DNA of 64,000 nt from Crocinitomix sp044361315 (lineage in GTDB: Bacteria > Bacteroidota > Bacteroidia > Flavobacteriales_D > Crocinitomicaceae): positions 1 to 64,000 of the forward strand of contig JBIKJA010000012.1 of NCBI GenBank assembly GCA_044361315.1, given 5' to 3'. Positions 1 to 8,178 of the stretch are shown here, one piece after another. A program made the translations under genes and the position numbers. Position 1 is the first letter of the stretch, and the number at the start of each line of letters is the position of its first letter. The notes beneath the pieces are model-generated. The model was not told the origin of the DNA and did no database searches. It saw only the letters and a list, made by a program, of their open reading frames with translations.

Positions 1-16
1 TAGATGCCTCTTTTAA

Positions 17-49
17 GCCTCATTCCTTCTGGAATGAGGCTTTTTTTTT
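17..49 (+). terminator. Rho-independent terminator in repeat unit 1
   Basis: A perfect 10-bp stem GCCTCATTCC / GGAATGAGGC with loop TTCT is followed by nine T. It probably ends a plus-strand transcript that starts left of the window. Confidence 0.75.
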
Positions 50-115
50 GACCAAAAACTTGCACAGATCGTACAGTCCGTCAGCTGACGGATGGGAGAG
101 TATTTAGATGCCTTT

Positions 116-148
116 GCCTTATTCCTTCTGGAATGAGGCTTTTTTTTG
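116..148 (+). terminator. Second terminator-like hairpin (repeat unit 2)
   Basis: The same hairpin as at 17-49 with one G-T wobble (GCCTTATTCC / GGAATGAGGC), loop TTCT and eight T. It arose by the tandem duplication of the 98-base unit. Confidence 0.6.
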
Positions 149-239
149 ACCAAAAACTTGCGCAGATCGTACAGTCCGTCAGCTGACGGATGGGAGAGTA
201 TTTAGATACCTTTGCCTTCTGCTTTTTGGGTGGTGGCTT

Positions 240-651
240 TTTTAAGCGAACGATTTACCTAATCGAAAGGACTAAACAAGACTTGCAGGGAATACCCAAA
301 GCATATATGTAATAGCTCAATAAAATTGGAATAAATAAATTGGAAGGCAAAGGAATTTTGGGAGACAGTCAAAAATGGATCGATTGGATTGCTTAGTTGA
401 AATGGGATATTCTTAAATTAGCATAGACATCTGCAGATAATTTGAGGTGTTTTATCAAAAATTTGCTTGATAGTTAAGTTAAATTTTGAAGCAGAAAGCC
501 GCAAAAGGGATGATAGTGGCAGCTCCCAGATAATGCCGACGTTGGTTGGGATTGTCTGGGACTATAACGAACAGCCCGGTGGTTTGTGGTTGACGCACGC
601 AACCTCTAAGCATTTGCCCAAAAGAAAAATAGAATACAAACCGTTAATTTA
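240..651. other. Gene-free stretch with a possible repeat element and decayed coding sequence
   Basis: I see no intact gene here. From about 244 to 460 the plus frame reads protein-like (for example LIERTKQDLQGIPKAYM) but is broken by several stops, so it may be a very old relic that I cannot assign. At 497-527 and 558-582 lie two blocks (AGCCGCAAAAGGGAT...GTGGCAGCTCC and GGGACTATAACGAACAGCCC) resembling the bipartite intergenic element seen again near 18315, 41491 and 63276. A 62-codon frame at 467-655 runs through this element and is unlikely to be real. Confidence 0.4.
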
Positions 652-1129
652 TTAGTTCGATAATTTTACAATTGCATGATAGGCACCATTGATGACTTCT
701 GCCATTTTAATAAAATCTAGGGTTTCGATGGTGTCGGATTTTAAATGATAATGTGGATTTCTGAGAAAAGAAGTATTGTTAATCATTAAAGCTTGGTAAC
801 CGAAATACCAATAATTGCGTTGATCCGACATACCTGCAAGCTGATTTTCTGATGGAAAGCTTATTAATTGTACGTCAATAGCCGAATTTGAAGCCATTAA
901 TTTTTGGACTTGACTGATAAATTCCGATGACATTCGTATATTCTTCCTTGCCAACCATCCATTTTTGTTCGCTTACCGTAATCCCAGCAGCTAAAAAAAC
1001 TTGTTTGATATGTTCGCATACTTTTTTAAGACTCTCTTTATTTTGATAGTTACGGTAAGGTCTTAATTCAGTTAGGAATTTGACATCTTCGTACATCCGT
1101 TCTTTTTCTGCCTTCATTTTTTGCAACAT
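652..1129 (-). pseudogene. M28-family metallopeptidase, internally deleted and frameshifted
   Basis: Two overlapping reading frames make up the two ends of one gene. The upstream frame (875-1129) reads as the start of an M28-type protein (DVKFLTELRPYRNYQN, then EQKWMVGKEEYTNVI). The downstream frame (652-954) reads as its end (GMSDQRNYWYFGYQALM, then NPHYHLKSDTIETLDFIKMAEV). The middle, which in this family holds most zinc ligands and the catalytic acidic residue, is missing, roughly 115-150 residues, and the join near NVI / SEFISQ changes frame. The product cannot be an active peptidase. It lies 36 bases after tilS and was probably the last gene of that operon. Confidence 0.75.
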
Positions 1130-1165
1130 GATTTATTTGGCTAAGTTAGTGATTCAAAAAAAACC

Positions 1166-2479
1166 TCACCCCTCCCGAATCAAAACCACTCGCTTGCTCG
1201 AGTGGTCCAGTTTAAATTGCTCGGAAATCATTAAATCGAGGATGGCGATTAGTCTGCCGTCGGCGTTTTGTAGAACGTGGATGTTGGGCTTGGCATGATT
1301 TCTTATTTTTTGGTCGATCAAAATGTCTGAAATTAGTTTGCTCCCTTTTTCCATACCTAAAGGTGAGATTCGATCGCCTTTTTGCCAAGGTCGAATGTTT
1401 AACGGAAATTGAATTTTATCGCGGTCTATTTGCTGTAGTTGAGTGGTGTTAAATGGTTCGACTGTGGTTTGTTGCGTAAATGTATATTTATTTCCGGCTA
1501 TTTCACCTTGAAAGGGCAGGCGATCGATTTGAATTTCCGTAGCGGATTGCGTGAGTTTTTCTGTGACAATAATTTGAGACGAATCGGGGTAAAAAACATG
1601 CGAACTTGTAATGAATTTTGCCCCAGTTTTAGCCTTCATGGTTTTTATGAATTCTAAATAGTTTGATCGATGGATTCCATATTCTTTTAAGGAAAATTCG
1701 ACAAGTACTCGGTGTTCATTTAACAGGTTTTTTTTATTGATGGTTTCGTAATCGTGGAATTTTTTGAAATTTTGTTGTTGAAATTGGTTGGCCTGAAGAC
1801 GCAAATAATCCGCTGTTTCTGAGAGTGAATTCATCGTTTCAGACATTTTTTTAACCAATTGTGGGCTTTTGAGCGTCAACCCTGGGATAATTTCATTGCG
1901 TAAATAATTACGTAAATAGTCGTTTTTAAAATTACTTTGATCTTGCCGAAATTCGATGGCGTATTTTTTTGCGTATTCGTCTATTTCTTGGCTCGAAAAG
2001 ATCAAAAGTGGTCGTGCGATTTCTGCAGTTTTTTCTGAAATCCCTGCTAATCCAGAGAGACCAGTGCCTCTTAGAAGGTTAATAAAAAAAGTCTCCACGG
2101 CATCGTTTTGATGGTGCGCGGTCAATAAAACATGATTTTGCGTGGTAAGAAATTGATTAAACCAATCATAGCGCAAATTCCGAGCGGTTTCTTGAAGACT
2201 TAATCCCGATGTTTTCAAAATTTCAGAAGTATCGAAAGTTTCAATGAAACAGGTTAATCGATGTCTTTCAGCAAATTCTCGGACAAAATTGGCGTCTAAA
2301 TCGGATTCGGTTCCACGTAATTGAAAATTGCAATGTAAAAGGGTTGGTTTTAGATTGATGGCCATTAAGAGATGCAAAAGCACCATTGAATCTTTCCCGC
2401 CGCTGCACGCCAAATAGAGTTCTTTTTGGGTTAAATCACCAAAATGTTCCTCAACGTGTTGTTTGAATTTGTCTAACAT
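1166..2479 (-). CDS. tilS: tRNA(Ile)-lysidine synthase
   Basis: The 437-residue cytoplasmic enzyme adds lysine to C34 of tRNA-Ile(CAU), so that it reads AUA codons and is charged with isoleucine. The N-terminal PP-loop ATPase motif SGGKDS is at residues 26-31, and LLTAHHQNDAVETFFINLLRGTG, read in shorter parts such as TAHHQNDAVETFF, follows as expected. The C-terminal TilS domain (PWQKGDRISPLGM, then ISDILID) is present, so the protein is full length. The ATG overlaps the end of pabB by 7 bases, which suggests translational coupling. Confidence 0.93.
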   Translation of the reverse strand: MLDKFKQHVEEHFGDLTQKELYLACSGGKDSMVLLHLLMAINLKPTLLHCNFQLRGTESDLDANFVREFAERHRLTCFIETFDTSEILKTSGLSLQETARNLRYDWFNQFLTTQNHVLLTAHHQNDAVETFFINLLRGTGLSGLAGISEKTAEIARPLLIFSSQEIDEYAKKYAIEFRQDQSNFKNDYLRNYLRNEIIPGLTLKSPQLVKKMSETMNSLSETADYLRLQANQFQQQNFKKFHDYETINKKNLLNEHRVLVEFSLKEYGIHRSNYLEFIKTMKAKTGAKFITSSHVFYPDSSQIIVTEKLTQSATEIQIDRLPFQGEIAGNKYTFTQQTTVEPFNTTQLQQIDRDKIQFPLNIRPWQKGDRISPLGMEKGSKLISDILIDQKIRNHAKPNIHVLQNADGRLIAILDLMISEQFKLDHSSKRVVLIREG

Positions 2480-3726
2480 AAGGTTTTTTTAACGGCGTTT
2501 AATTTCAAAAGACACTCCTCATATTCTTTTTTAGGAATGGAGTTAATGGTAATAGCACCACCAACGCTACATGTTACTTGTTTTGCTTTTTGATGTACGA
2601 TAATCGAACGAATAACGACATTAAAATCAAAATTTCCGTTCGGATCAATGTAGCCAATTGCACCAGAATAAATTCCCCGATTAAAATTCTCAAAGCGATG
2701 AATTTGTTCCATCGAACTAATTTTAGGAGCACCTGTCATCGATCCCATCGGGAAAAGCGCTTGAAGAATTTCTGAAAATGTCTTTTCGGGCTTCAACTCA
2801 CATTGGACCGTCGAGATTAATTGGTGAACCGTTTTAAAAGAATACGGTTCACAAAGTTCGGTTACTTTCACTGAATTTTTTGTGGCTACTTTCGAAAGGT
2901 CATTTCGCACCAAATCAACGATCATTACATTTTCAGAAATTTCTTTCGGATCGGTAGTTAAATTTTCTAAAATCACATCATCCTCATGCTTATTTTTACC
3001 TCGTTTAGCAGTGCCTTTGATCGGTTGGCTAATAAGCGTCTGTTGTTTTTTTTTCAAAAACCTTTCCGGTGATGCGCATAAAACAGTGTTGATTCCATCA
3101 TTGACAAAGGCGGCAAAAGGAGCTTGGGAAAGTGCTACTAATTTTTTATAGGTGTTACTCAAATTCAAGTGTTTATAGTTCGCGTTGAATTGAACACAAT
3201 AATTCATTTCGTAGATCGTACCGTTTTGAATTTCGTTTTTAATCGCGTTCACATTTTGAATGTACTCATCTTGCGAAATTTCTGTTTTAAGATCGATTTC
3301 TTCTGACAAGAATTCGTTTGTCTCTGAATGTTGAAATTTGACAATTAATGATTTAATTTCTAAAGGATTTAACTCACCAAAATAAATTGCTTGCCCTGCT
3401 TTTTGAATAATTACGTGTTTCGGAACAAATAGAAAAAGTGTGTCTACTTCTAAATTTTTGTCATCGGATAATTTACCTCTCATTTCATTATTCAATAAAT
3501 CATACGACAGGTATCCGAAGAGAAATTCGTGTTGATGATTTCTAATAAATGATTGTAATGAATCAACGGAAAAAGTATGTTTTTGAAGGGTGACAACATC
3601 TTCAACTTCCCAACCTAAAACAAAATCGGTATTTGGATGATTTAATAGCACCATTTTTTCATCTACCAAATGAGGTAAAAAATCTTGCCAATTTAAAGAA
3701 GTATTTAAGGACTGGTATTTTTTCAT
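2473..3726 (-). CDS. pabB: Aminodeoxychorismate synthase component I (chorismate-binding enzyme)
   Basis: A 417-residue chorismate-utilising enzyme. PabB converts chorismate plus ammonia to 4-amino-4-deoxychorismate for folate synthesis. The catalytic C-terminal half is clear: ASPERF, PIKGTAKRG, VDLVRNDLSKV, GSMTGAPK and RGIYSGAIGY, ending in the usual EYEECLLKLNAV helix. The N-terminal part is short and there is no glutamine amidotransferase domain, so PabA would be supplied elsewhere. TrpE or isochorismate synthase relatives are the main alternatives; the compact length and lack of other trp genes favour PabB. It is the first gene of pabB-tilS-(M28 relic). Confidence 0.82.
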   Translation of the reverse strand: MKKYQSLNTSLNWQDFLPHLVDEKMVLLNHPNTDFVLGWEVEDVVTLQKHTFSVDSLQSFIRNHQHEFLFGYLSYDLLNNEMRGKLSDDKNLEVDTLFLFVPKHVIIQKAGQAIYFGELNPLEIKSLIVKFQHSETNEFLSEEIDLKTEISQDEYIQNVNAIKNEIQNGTIYEMNYCVQFNANYKHLNLSNTYKKLVALSQAPFAAFVNDGINTVLCASPERFLKKKQQTLISQPIKGTAKRGKNKHEDDVILENLTTDPKEISENVMIVDLVRNDLSKVATKNSVKVTELCEPYSFKTVHQLISTVQCELKPEKTFSEILQALFPMGSMTGAPKISSMEQIHRFENFNRGIYSGAIGYIDPNGNFDFNVVIRSIIVHQKAKQVTCSVGGAITINSIPKKEYEECLLKLNAVKKTLC

Positions 3727-3858
3727 TAATATCTATTCTTTCACATCTTATGATCAAATAAAGGTCATAAATTCAGTTTAAATTAGGAGCATCAAAGATA
3801 CACAATCACATTTAAGGAAGGATTTAGCAAGGATGATTTATTTAGACTTATTTTAACT

Positions 3859-3866
3859 TATCTTTG
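3859..3866 (+). promoter_or_regulatory. Bacteroidota -7 promoter element for the MBL/rhodanese gene
   Basis: TATCTTTG matches TAnnTTTG and lies 18 bases before the ATG at 3885. I do not see a convincing -33 TTG. Confidence 0.55.
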
Positions 3867-3884
3867 TATTCATAATTTAAACGC

Positions 3885-5294
3885 ATGAAAGTAGAACAAA
3901 TCTATACGGGATGTTTGGCAGAAGCTGCTTATTATATCCATTCTGAAGGGGAAGCTGTGGTGATTGATCCGTTGAGAGAGACGAGTCCATATATTGAAAG
4001 AGCCGAAAAAGATCAAGTACAAATAAAATATATTTTTTTAACTCATTTTCATGCTGATTTTGTTTCTGGACAAGTTGATTTAGCAAAAAAAACAGGGGCA
4101 ACTATCGTTTTTGGACCATCTGCAAAGGCTGGATATGAATTTCATGAAGCCACCGACGGCGAGATTTTTAAATTGGGTAAAGGATCTTTTAAATGGATTC
4201 ACACTCCTGGCCATACCCTTGAATCGAGTACAATTTTAATGCGAGACGAAGCAGGAAAAGATCAATGTATTTTTACTGGTGATACACTTTTTATTGGAGA
4301 TGTTGGCCGCCCAGATTTAGCGGTAAAACAAGGTGAATTAACGGAGCTTGATTTGGCGGGAATTTTATACGAATCCTTGCATTCAAAAATTATTCCTTTG
4401 GCGGATGATGTGATCGTTTATCCTGGACATGGCGCAGGTTCGGCTTGTGGAAAAAAGATGAGTAAAGAAACTTTTGATACCCTAGGTAATCAAAAGAAAA
4501 CGAATTATGCCTTGAATGTGAATTTGACCAAAGCTGCGTTTGTGGATGAATTATTGTCAGGTCTTTCTGCTCCTCCGCAATATTTTCCTAAAAATGTACA
4601 AATGAACAAAGGAATTAACACGACCATTGATGCAATTTTGGAAAAAGGAACCCAAGGGTTGGATGTAGAAATGTTTAAAAAAGCCCATGCTGATGGGGCA
4701 CTAATTTTAGACGTTCGCAGTCAAAATGACTTTATAAAAGGCCATATTCCTGGGTCAATTTTTATCGGTTTGGATGGAGCTTTTGCTCCTTGGGTGGGTG
4801 CCTTAATTGTAGACATTAACCAACCAATTATTTTGGTTGTCGATAAAGCTAGGGTGGAAGAGGCGGTAACTCGTTTGTCACGAATTGGCTATGATCATTC
4901 AAGAGGATATTTGATTGGTGGAATGAATGCTTGGTTGGCTGCAGGAAATGAGCAAGATCAAATTGAATCGATTACGGCGGATACGTTTGAGAAATTGACC
5001 AAAGAAAAATCGTTGACAATACTTGATGTTAGAAAATCGAGTGAATTTGAAGCCGAACATTTAGTGGATGCAACGAATCAACCATTGGATTTTATCAATG
5101 ACTCCATGGATGCAATTGACGGAAATAAAACCTATTACATTCATTGTGCAGGAGGTTATCGTTCTGTTATATTTGAATCAATTTTAAAAGCAAGAGGGTT
5201 TCACAATTTTGTGGATGTAGCAGGTGGTTTTGCAGCGATTAAAAAGGATACTTCATTGCCTGTCACGGCGTTTGTATGTCCTTCAACATTATAA
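3885..5294 (+). CDS. MBL-fold persulfide dioxygenase-like protein with two rhodanese domains
   Basis: A 469-residue cytoplasmic protein likely acting in persulfide/sulfide handling. The N-terminal metallo-beta-lactamase domain (about 1-240) has the metal motif THFHADFVSG (H54, H56, D58), TPGHT, FTGDTLFIGDVGRPDL and YPGHGAGSACG, as in ETHE1-type persulfide dioxygenases. Two rhodanese domains follow. The first (about 265-365, LDVRSQNDFIKGHIPGS) has no catalytic cysteine where one is expected (VVDKARVEEA). The second (about 375-465) has HCAGGYRS and is probably active. It stands alone behind its own -7 element. The substrate is inferred from family architecture. Confidence 0.85.
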   Translation: MKVEQIYTGCLAEAAYYIHSEGEAVVIDPLRETSPYIERAEKDQVQIKYIFLTHFHADFVSGQVDLAKKTGATIVFGPSAKAGYEFHEATDGEIFKLGKGSFKWIHTPGHTLESSTILMRDEAGKDQCIFTGDTLFIGDVGRPDLAVKQGELTELDLAGILYESLHSKIIPLADDVIVYPGHGAGSACGKKMSKETFDTLGNQKKTNYALNVNLTKAAFVDELLSGLSAPPQYFPKNVQMNKGINTTIDAILEKGTQGLDVEMFKKAHADGALILDVRSQNDFIKGHIPGSIFIGLDGAFAPWVGALIVDINQPIILVVDKARVEEAVTRLSRIGYDHSRGYLIGGMNAWLAAGNEQDQIESITADTFEKLTKEKSLTILDVRKSSEFEAEHLVDATNQPLDFINDSMDAIDGNKTYYIHCAGGYRSVIFESILKARGFHNFVDVAGGFAAIKKDTSLPVTAFVCPSTL

Positions 5295-5385
5295 TTTGAT
5301 TGAGTTTATTCGTTGATTGGCGGATATTAGAGCGATTTTAGTTCAAATTGAATTTGTTCAATAATCATTTGACTTAAAATCCAGT

Positions 5386-5393
5386 TATCTTTG
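5386..5393 (+). promoter_or_regulatory. -7 promoter element for mgtE
   Basis: TATCTTTG lies 18 bases before the GTG start at 5411. A TTTG at 5368-5371 is only 14 bases upstream, closer than the usual spacing. Confidence 0.5.
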
Positions 5394-5410
5394 TTAAAAA
5401 ATTCGAGCTG

Positions 5411-6763
5411 GTGAAATTTGAATTGACAAAAAAATACCTAGAAGAACTTCAAATTTATATTGAAGAAGCTAATGGTGGGTCAATTCGAGACTTGATCAAT
5501 CCTTTGCACCCTGCTGATATTGCTGATATTCTCGAAAATTTGTTGGTAGAAGATGCCAAATTCGTTTACGAAACCTTGGACGAAGAAAAAGCAGCTGAGG
5601 CACTTATGGAGCTGGATGACGATTATCGTCAAGAGTTCTTACGGCTTTTTTCATCGTTAGAGATTGCCGAGCAAGTTGACCTATTAAATACGGATGATGC
5701 GGCGGATTTGTTAGGAGAATTGGAGGATTCTGACGTCAAGGAGGTCATAGCACAAATCGAGGATCAAGAACATGCTTCAGAAATTATCGAACTTTTGCGT
5801 TATGATGAGGATTCGGCGGGGGGATTGATGCAAACAGAATACATCGTTGCCAAAGAAAATTGGCCTGTGCGAAGATGTGTGATTGAAATGCGCAAACAAG
5901 CCGAAGAAGTTGAAAAAGTGTATTCTATTTACGTCATTGATGATGAAGATCGGTTGTTAGGAATATTGTCCTTACGACGTTTACTTTTTGCTGAACCAAC
6001 GACCTTGATTCGTGAAATGTTTAAGAAAGACCGGATTCATTCCGTCCGGACAGACGATTCTAAAGAAAAGGTGGCAGAAATTATGGAACGTTACGATTTA
6101 ATTGCTGTTCCAGTTGTGGATCCATTGAATCGACTTGTTGGACGAATTACCATTGATGACGTTGTTGATGTCATTCGTGAAAGAGCAGAAAAGGATTTCC
6201 AAATGGCATCAGGGATCTCCGAAAATGTTGAGTCTAATTCGAGTATTTTAAAAAACACCCGTTCGCGATTACCATGGATTTTAATTGGTTTGGCCGGTGG
6301 AGTGATGAGCTCGCAAATTATTAAGGGGTACGAAAACACCTTGTCAATTATTCCAAGTTTAGCATTTTTTATTCCGTTAATCGCATCCACTGCAGGAAAT
6401 ATTGGGGTGCAATCTTCGGCAATTGTGGTGCAAGGTTTGGCCAGTAATGATTTCCAAATGAAAGGAATTTTGACACGTGTGGGCAAAGAAGCGGTTGTGG
6501 GTATGATCGTAGGAATTATATGTGCTTTGGTGATATTTTTAGTAGGTTATATTTTTGCTGATGAAACTAAATTAGCGCTAACCTTGGCAATTTCGCTTTT
6601 TATTGTTGCGCTTTTCTCAGCCATGCTTGGAACATTTATTCCTTTAGCATTGGATCGATTGAAAATAGATCCTGCTCTGGCCACAGGTCCTTTTATCACA
6701 ACGGCTAACGACATAATTGGGTTGTCAATTTATTTCGTGATTGCTTACCTCGTTTATTTCTAA
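5411..6763 (+). CDS. mgtE: Magnesium transporter MgtE
   Basis: A 450-residue inner-membrane Mg2+ channel/transporter. The acidic N domain (about 1-130, LHPADIADILENL and repeated acidic helices) precedes a CBS pair (about 135-260, DSAGGLMQTEYI and AVPVVDPLNRLVGRITIDDVV). Five predicted membrane segments follow, including the conserved IPLIASTAGNIGVQSSAIVV region that lines the MgtE pore. Start codon is GTG, chosen because the family begins at this point and a -7 element lies 18 bases upstream. The length matches the family. The hydroxyacid dehydrogenase follows after 14 bases and may be co-transcribed. Confidence 0.93.
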   Translation: MKFELTKKYLEELQIYIEEANGGSIRDLINPLHPADIADILENLLVEDAKFVYETLDEEKAAEALMELDDDYRQEFLRLFSSLEIAEQVDLLNTDDAADLLGELEDSDVKEVIAQIEDQEHASEIIELLRYDEDSAGGLMQTEYIVAKENWPVRRCVIEMRKQAEEVEKVYSIYVIDDEDRLLGILSLRRLLFAEPTTLIREMFKKDRIHSVRTDDSKEKVAEIMERYDLIAVPVVDPLNRLVGRITIDDVVDVIRERAEKDFQMASGISENVESNSSILKNTRSRLPWILIGLAGGVMSSQIIKGYENTLSIIPSLAFFIPLIASTAGNIGVQSSAIVVQGLASNDFQMKGILTRVGKEAVVGMIVGIICALVIFLVGYIFADETKLALTLAISLFIVALFSAMLGTFIPLALDRLKIDPALATGPFITTANDIIGLSIYFVIAYLVYF

Positions 6764-6777
6764 TTCAAATTAAGCGA

Positions 6778-7728
6778 ATGAAAAAAATTGCATTTCTTGA
6801 TACCGTTCATGACGTTTTACAAATTGGGTTGGAAAAGCTTGGTTGGCAATGTGATGATTTATCGCAAATGCCTCAATCCGAAGTCGAATCGATCATTCAT
6901 TCTTATCAAGGGATTGTTATTCGAAGTCGTTTTCCGATGAACGAAGCTTTTTTGAAACATGCCACCCAACTCGAATTTATTGCACGTTCGGGTGCAGGCA
7001 TGGAAAATATTGATATTGATTATTGTAATCAAAGAGGAATTATACTTTTTAATTCGCCCGAAGGAAATAGAAATGCGGTGGCCGAACATGCGTTAGGAAT
7101 GCTGTTAAGTCTATTCAATCAATTAAAAAAAGGAGATCAAGAAGTACGTCAATTAGTTTGGGACCGTGAAGGGAATCGTGGAGTGGAATTGGATGGACGA
7201 ACGGTGGGGATTATTGGGTATGGAAATAACGGAAGCGCTTTTGCCAAAAAATTGAAAGGGTTTGATGTTAAAGTTTTAGCGAATGATTTGTACAAATCGG
7301 GATTTGGAACCGACACCATCATTGAAGCAAGTATGGATCAGATTTTTGAAGATGCCGATGTGGTTAGTTTGCATATTCCTCAAACTTCTTTAACAAAAGG
7401 CATGATTAATCGCGATTTCATTCATAAGATGCGTAATCCGTTTTATTTGATTAATCTTTCTCGAGGTGCCATATTGAATACGACTGATTTAGCAGAAGCT
7501 ATGCAATCAGGAAAAGTATTGGGTGCGTGTCTAGATGTGCTTGAATACGAAAAATCATCCTTCGAAAATATGTTTCAAGATCGCACGGAATTGCCCGCTC
7601 CATTTACTTATATTTTGAATTCTTCAAAAGTTCTACTTTCCCCGCATGTCGGTGGTTGGACCAATGAATCTTACTTTAAATTAAGTGATGTTTTGCTGCA
7701 AAAGATTAAGCAACATTATTTGAGTTAG
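6778..7728 (+). CDS. D-2-hydroxyacid dehydrogenase (phosphoglycerate dehydrogenase-like)
   Basis: A 316-residue NAD-dependent 2-hydroxyacid dehydrogenase. The Rossmann motif is VGIIGYGNNGSAFAKKL (a variant of GxGxxG) near residue 145. The substrate-binding stretch ARSGAGMENIDIDYC, the arginine segment LINLSRGAILNTTDL and the catalytic histidine in LLSPHVGGWT are present. No ACT domain, so this is the short type found in Bacteroidota serine pathways or in general 2-oxoacid reduction. The exact substrate cannot be read from sequence. It starts 14 bases after mgtE; no serC is adjacent. Confidence 0.8.
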   Translation: MKKIAFLDTVHDVLQIGLEKLGWQCDDLSQMPQSEVESIIHSYQGIVIRSRFPMNEAFLKHATQLEFIARSGAGMENIDIDYCNQRGIILFNSPEGNRNAVAEHALGMLLSLFNQLKKGDQEVRQLVWDREGNRGVELDGRTVGIIGYGNNGSAFAKKLKGFDVKVLANDLYKSGFGTDTIIEASMDQIFEDADVVSLHIPQTSLTKGMINRDFIHKMRNPFYLINLSRGAILNTTDLAEAMQSGKVLGACLDVLEYEKSSFENMFQDRTELPAPFTYILNSSKVLLSPHVGGWTNESYFKLSDVLLQKIKQHYLS

Positions 7729-7855
7729 ATAAATCTATCTTTTTTATAGACTTATTAACACTAATTCAATGAATTAATGTTAGGTCTTAAAACGATTTAG
7801 GAATTTTATTTCCATAGTTCTCAAAAAATAATTGTTGATTAATTAACAAAATATG

Positions 7856-7885
7856 TTTGCACAGACAATATATTTTTTATATTTT
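7856..7885 (+). promoter_or_regulatory. Promoter of the 56-residue lipoprotein gene
   Basis: TTTG at 7856-7859 and TATATTTT at 7878-7885, 18 bases apart, fit the Bacteroidota promoter with the last base of the -7 box changed. The -33 box sits inside ATATGTTTGCACAGACA, close to the inverted repeat upstream of folE at 17339-17356. Confidence 0.5.
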
Positions 7886-7941
7886 CGTTCTCAGCATTAC
7901 GTGAGGTAATACAAAGAAATCAAAAACCGAAAAATTTTAGT

Positions 7942-8112
7942 ATGAAAAAAGCAGTATTAGCAGGAGTAGTTGGAGCGGTAGCTCTTTTATTCGTAAGTTG
8001 TGGTGGTGGACATGGGTCATGTGATGCCTATAGAAAATCTGATTATACAAAGTATAAAGCAGACAAAACTTTAAAAATGGAAGTTGTTGACTTTATTAAG
8101 TCAAAAAAATAA
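7942..8112 (+). CDS. Small lipoprotein (56 residues)
   Basis: A short gene with start ATG 7942 and stop TAA 8110-8112. The product has a lysine start (MKKAVLAGVVG), a hydrophobic stretch and a lipobox LFVSC ending at Cys20, then GGGHG. The mature part is about 37 residues and lysine-rich (YRKSDYTKYKADKT). It should be exported and lipidated. It has its own promoter, a leader of about 55 bases and a strong terminator, so it is probably a real, well-expressed single-gene unit. Function unknown. Confidence 0.75.
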   Translation: MKKAVLAGVVGAVALLFVSCGGGHGSCDAYRKSDYTKYKADKTLKMEVVDFIKSKK

Positions 8113-8134
8113 ATAAGACATTTTTTAAAAAATT

Positions 8135-8167
8135 AAAGAGGCTGCCCGTTGGACAGCCTCTTTTTTT
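8135..8167. terminator. Bidirectional terminator between the lipoprotein gene and clpB
   Basis: Stem GAGGCTG / CAGCCTC (8138-8144 and 8154-8160) with a T run on the right for the plus strand and an A-rich left flank giving Ts for the minus strand. It sits between two convergent genes. Confidence 0.85.
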
Positions 8168-8178
8168 ATCCGGTTAGT

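Larger units (their letters stand above)
1..218. repeat. 98-99 bp tandem repeat, two full units plus partial ends
   Basis: Two nearly identical units begin at 22 and 121 (99 bases apart, 98 after a T run that differs by one base). Each holds a hairpin with a T run, a spacer with CAGATCGTACAG, the 14-base perfect palindrome CCGTCAGCTGACGG (78-91 and 176-189) and the string GGGAGAGTATTTAGAT. Bases 1-21 and 200-240 look like partial units, so the array may continue to the left of the window. No open frame of note. Function unknown; the palindrome plus terminator make-up resembles a REP/BIME-type array. Confidence 0.8.

Noticed and set aside
22..218. Direct repeats that could suggest a CRISPR array
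   Set aside because: The repeat unit is 98 bases with no short repeat/unique spacer pattern, and there are no cas genes nearby.
467..655. 62-codon open frame on the plus strand
   Set aside because: It runs through a repeat-like element, has no recognisable protein features and no promoter; it is better explained as non-coding.
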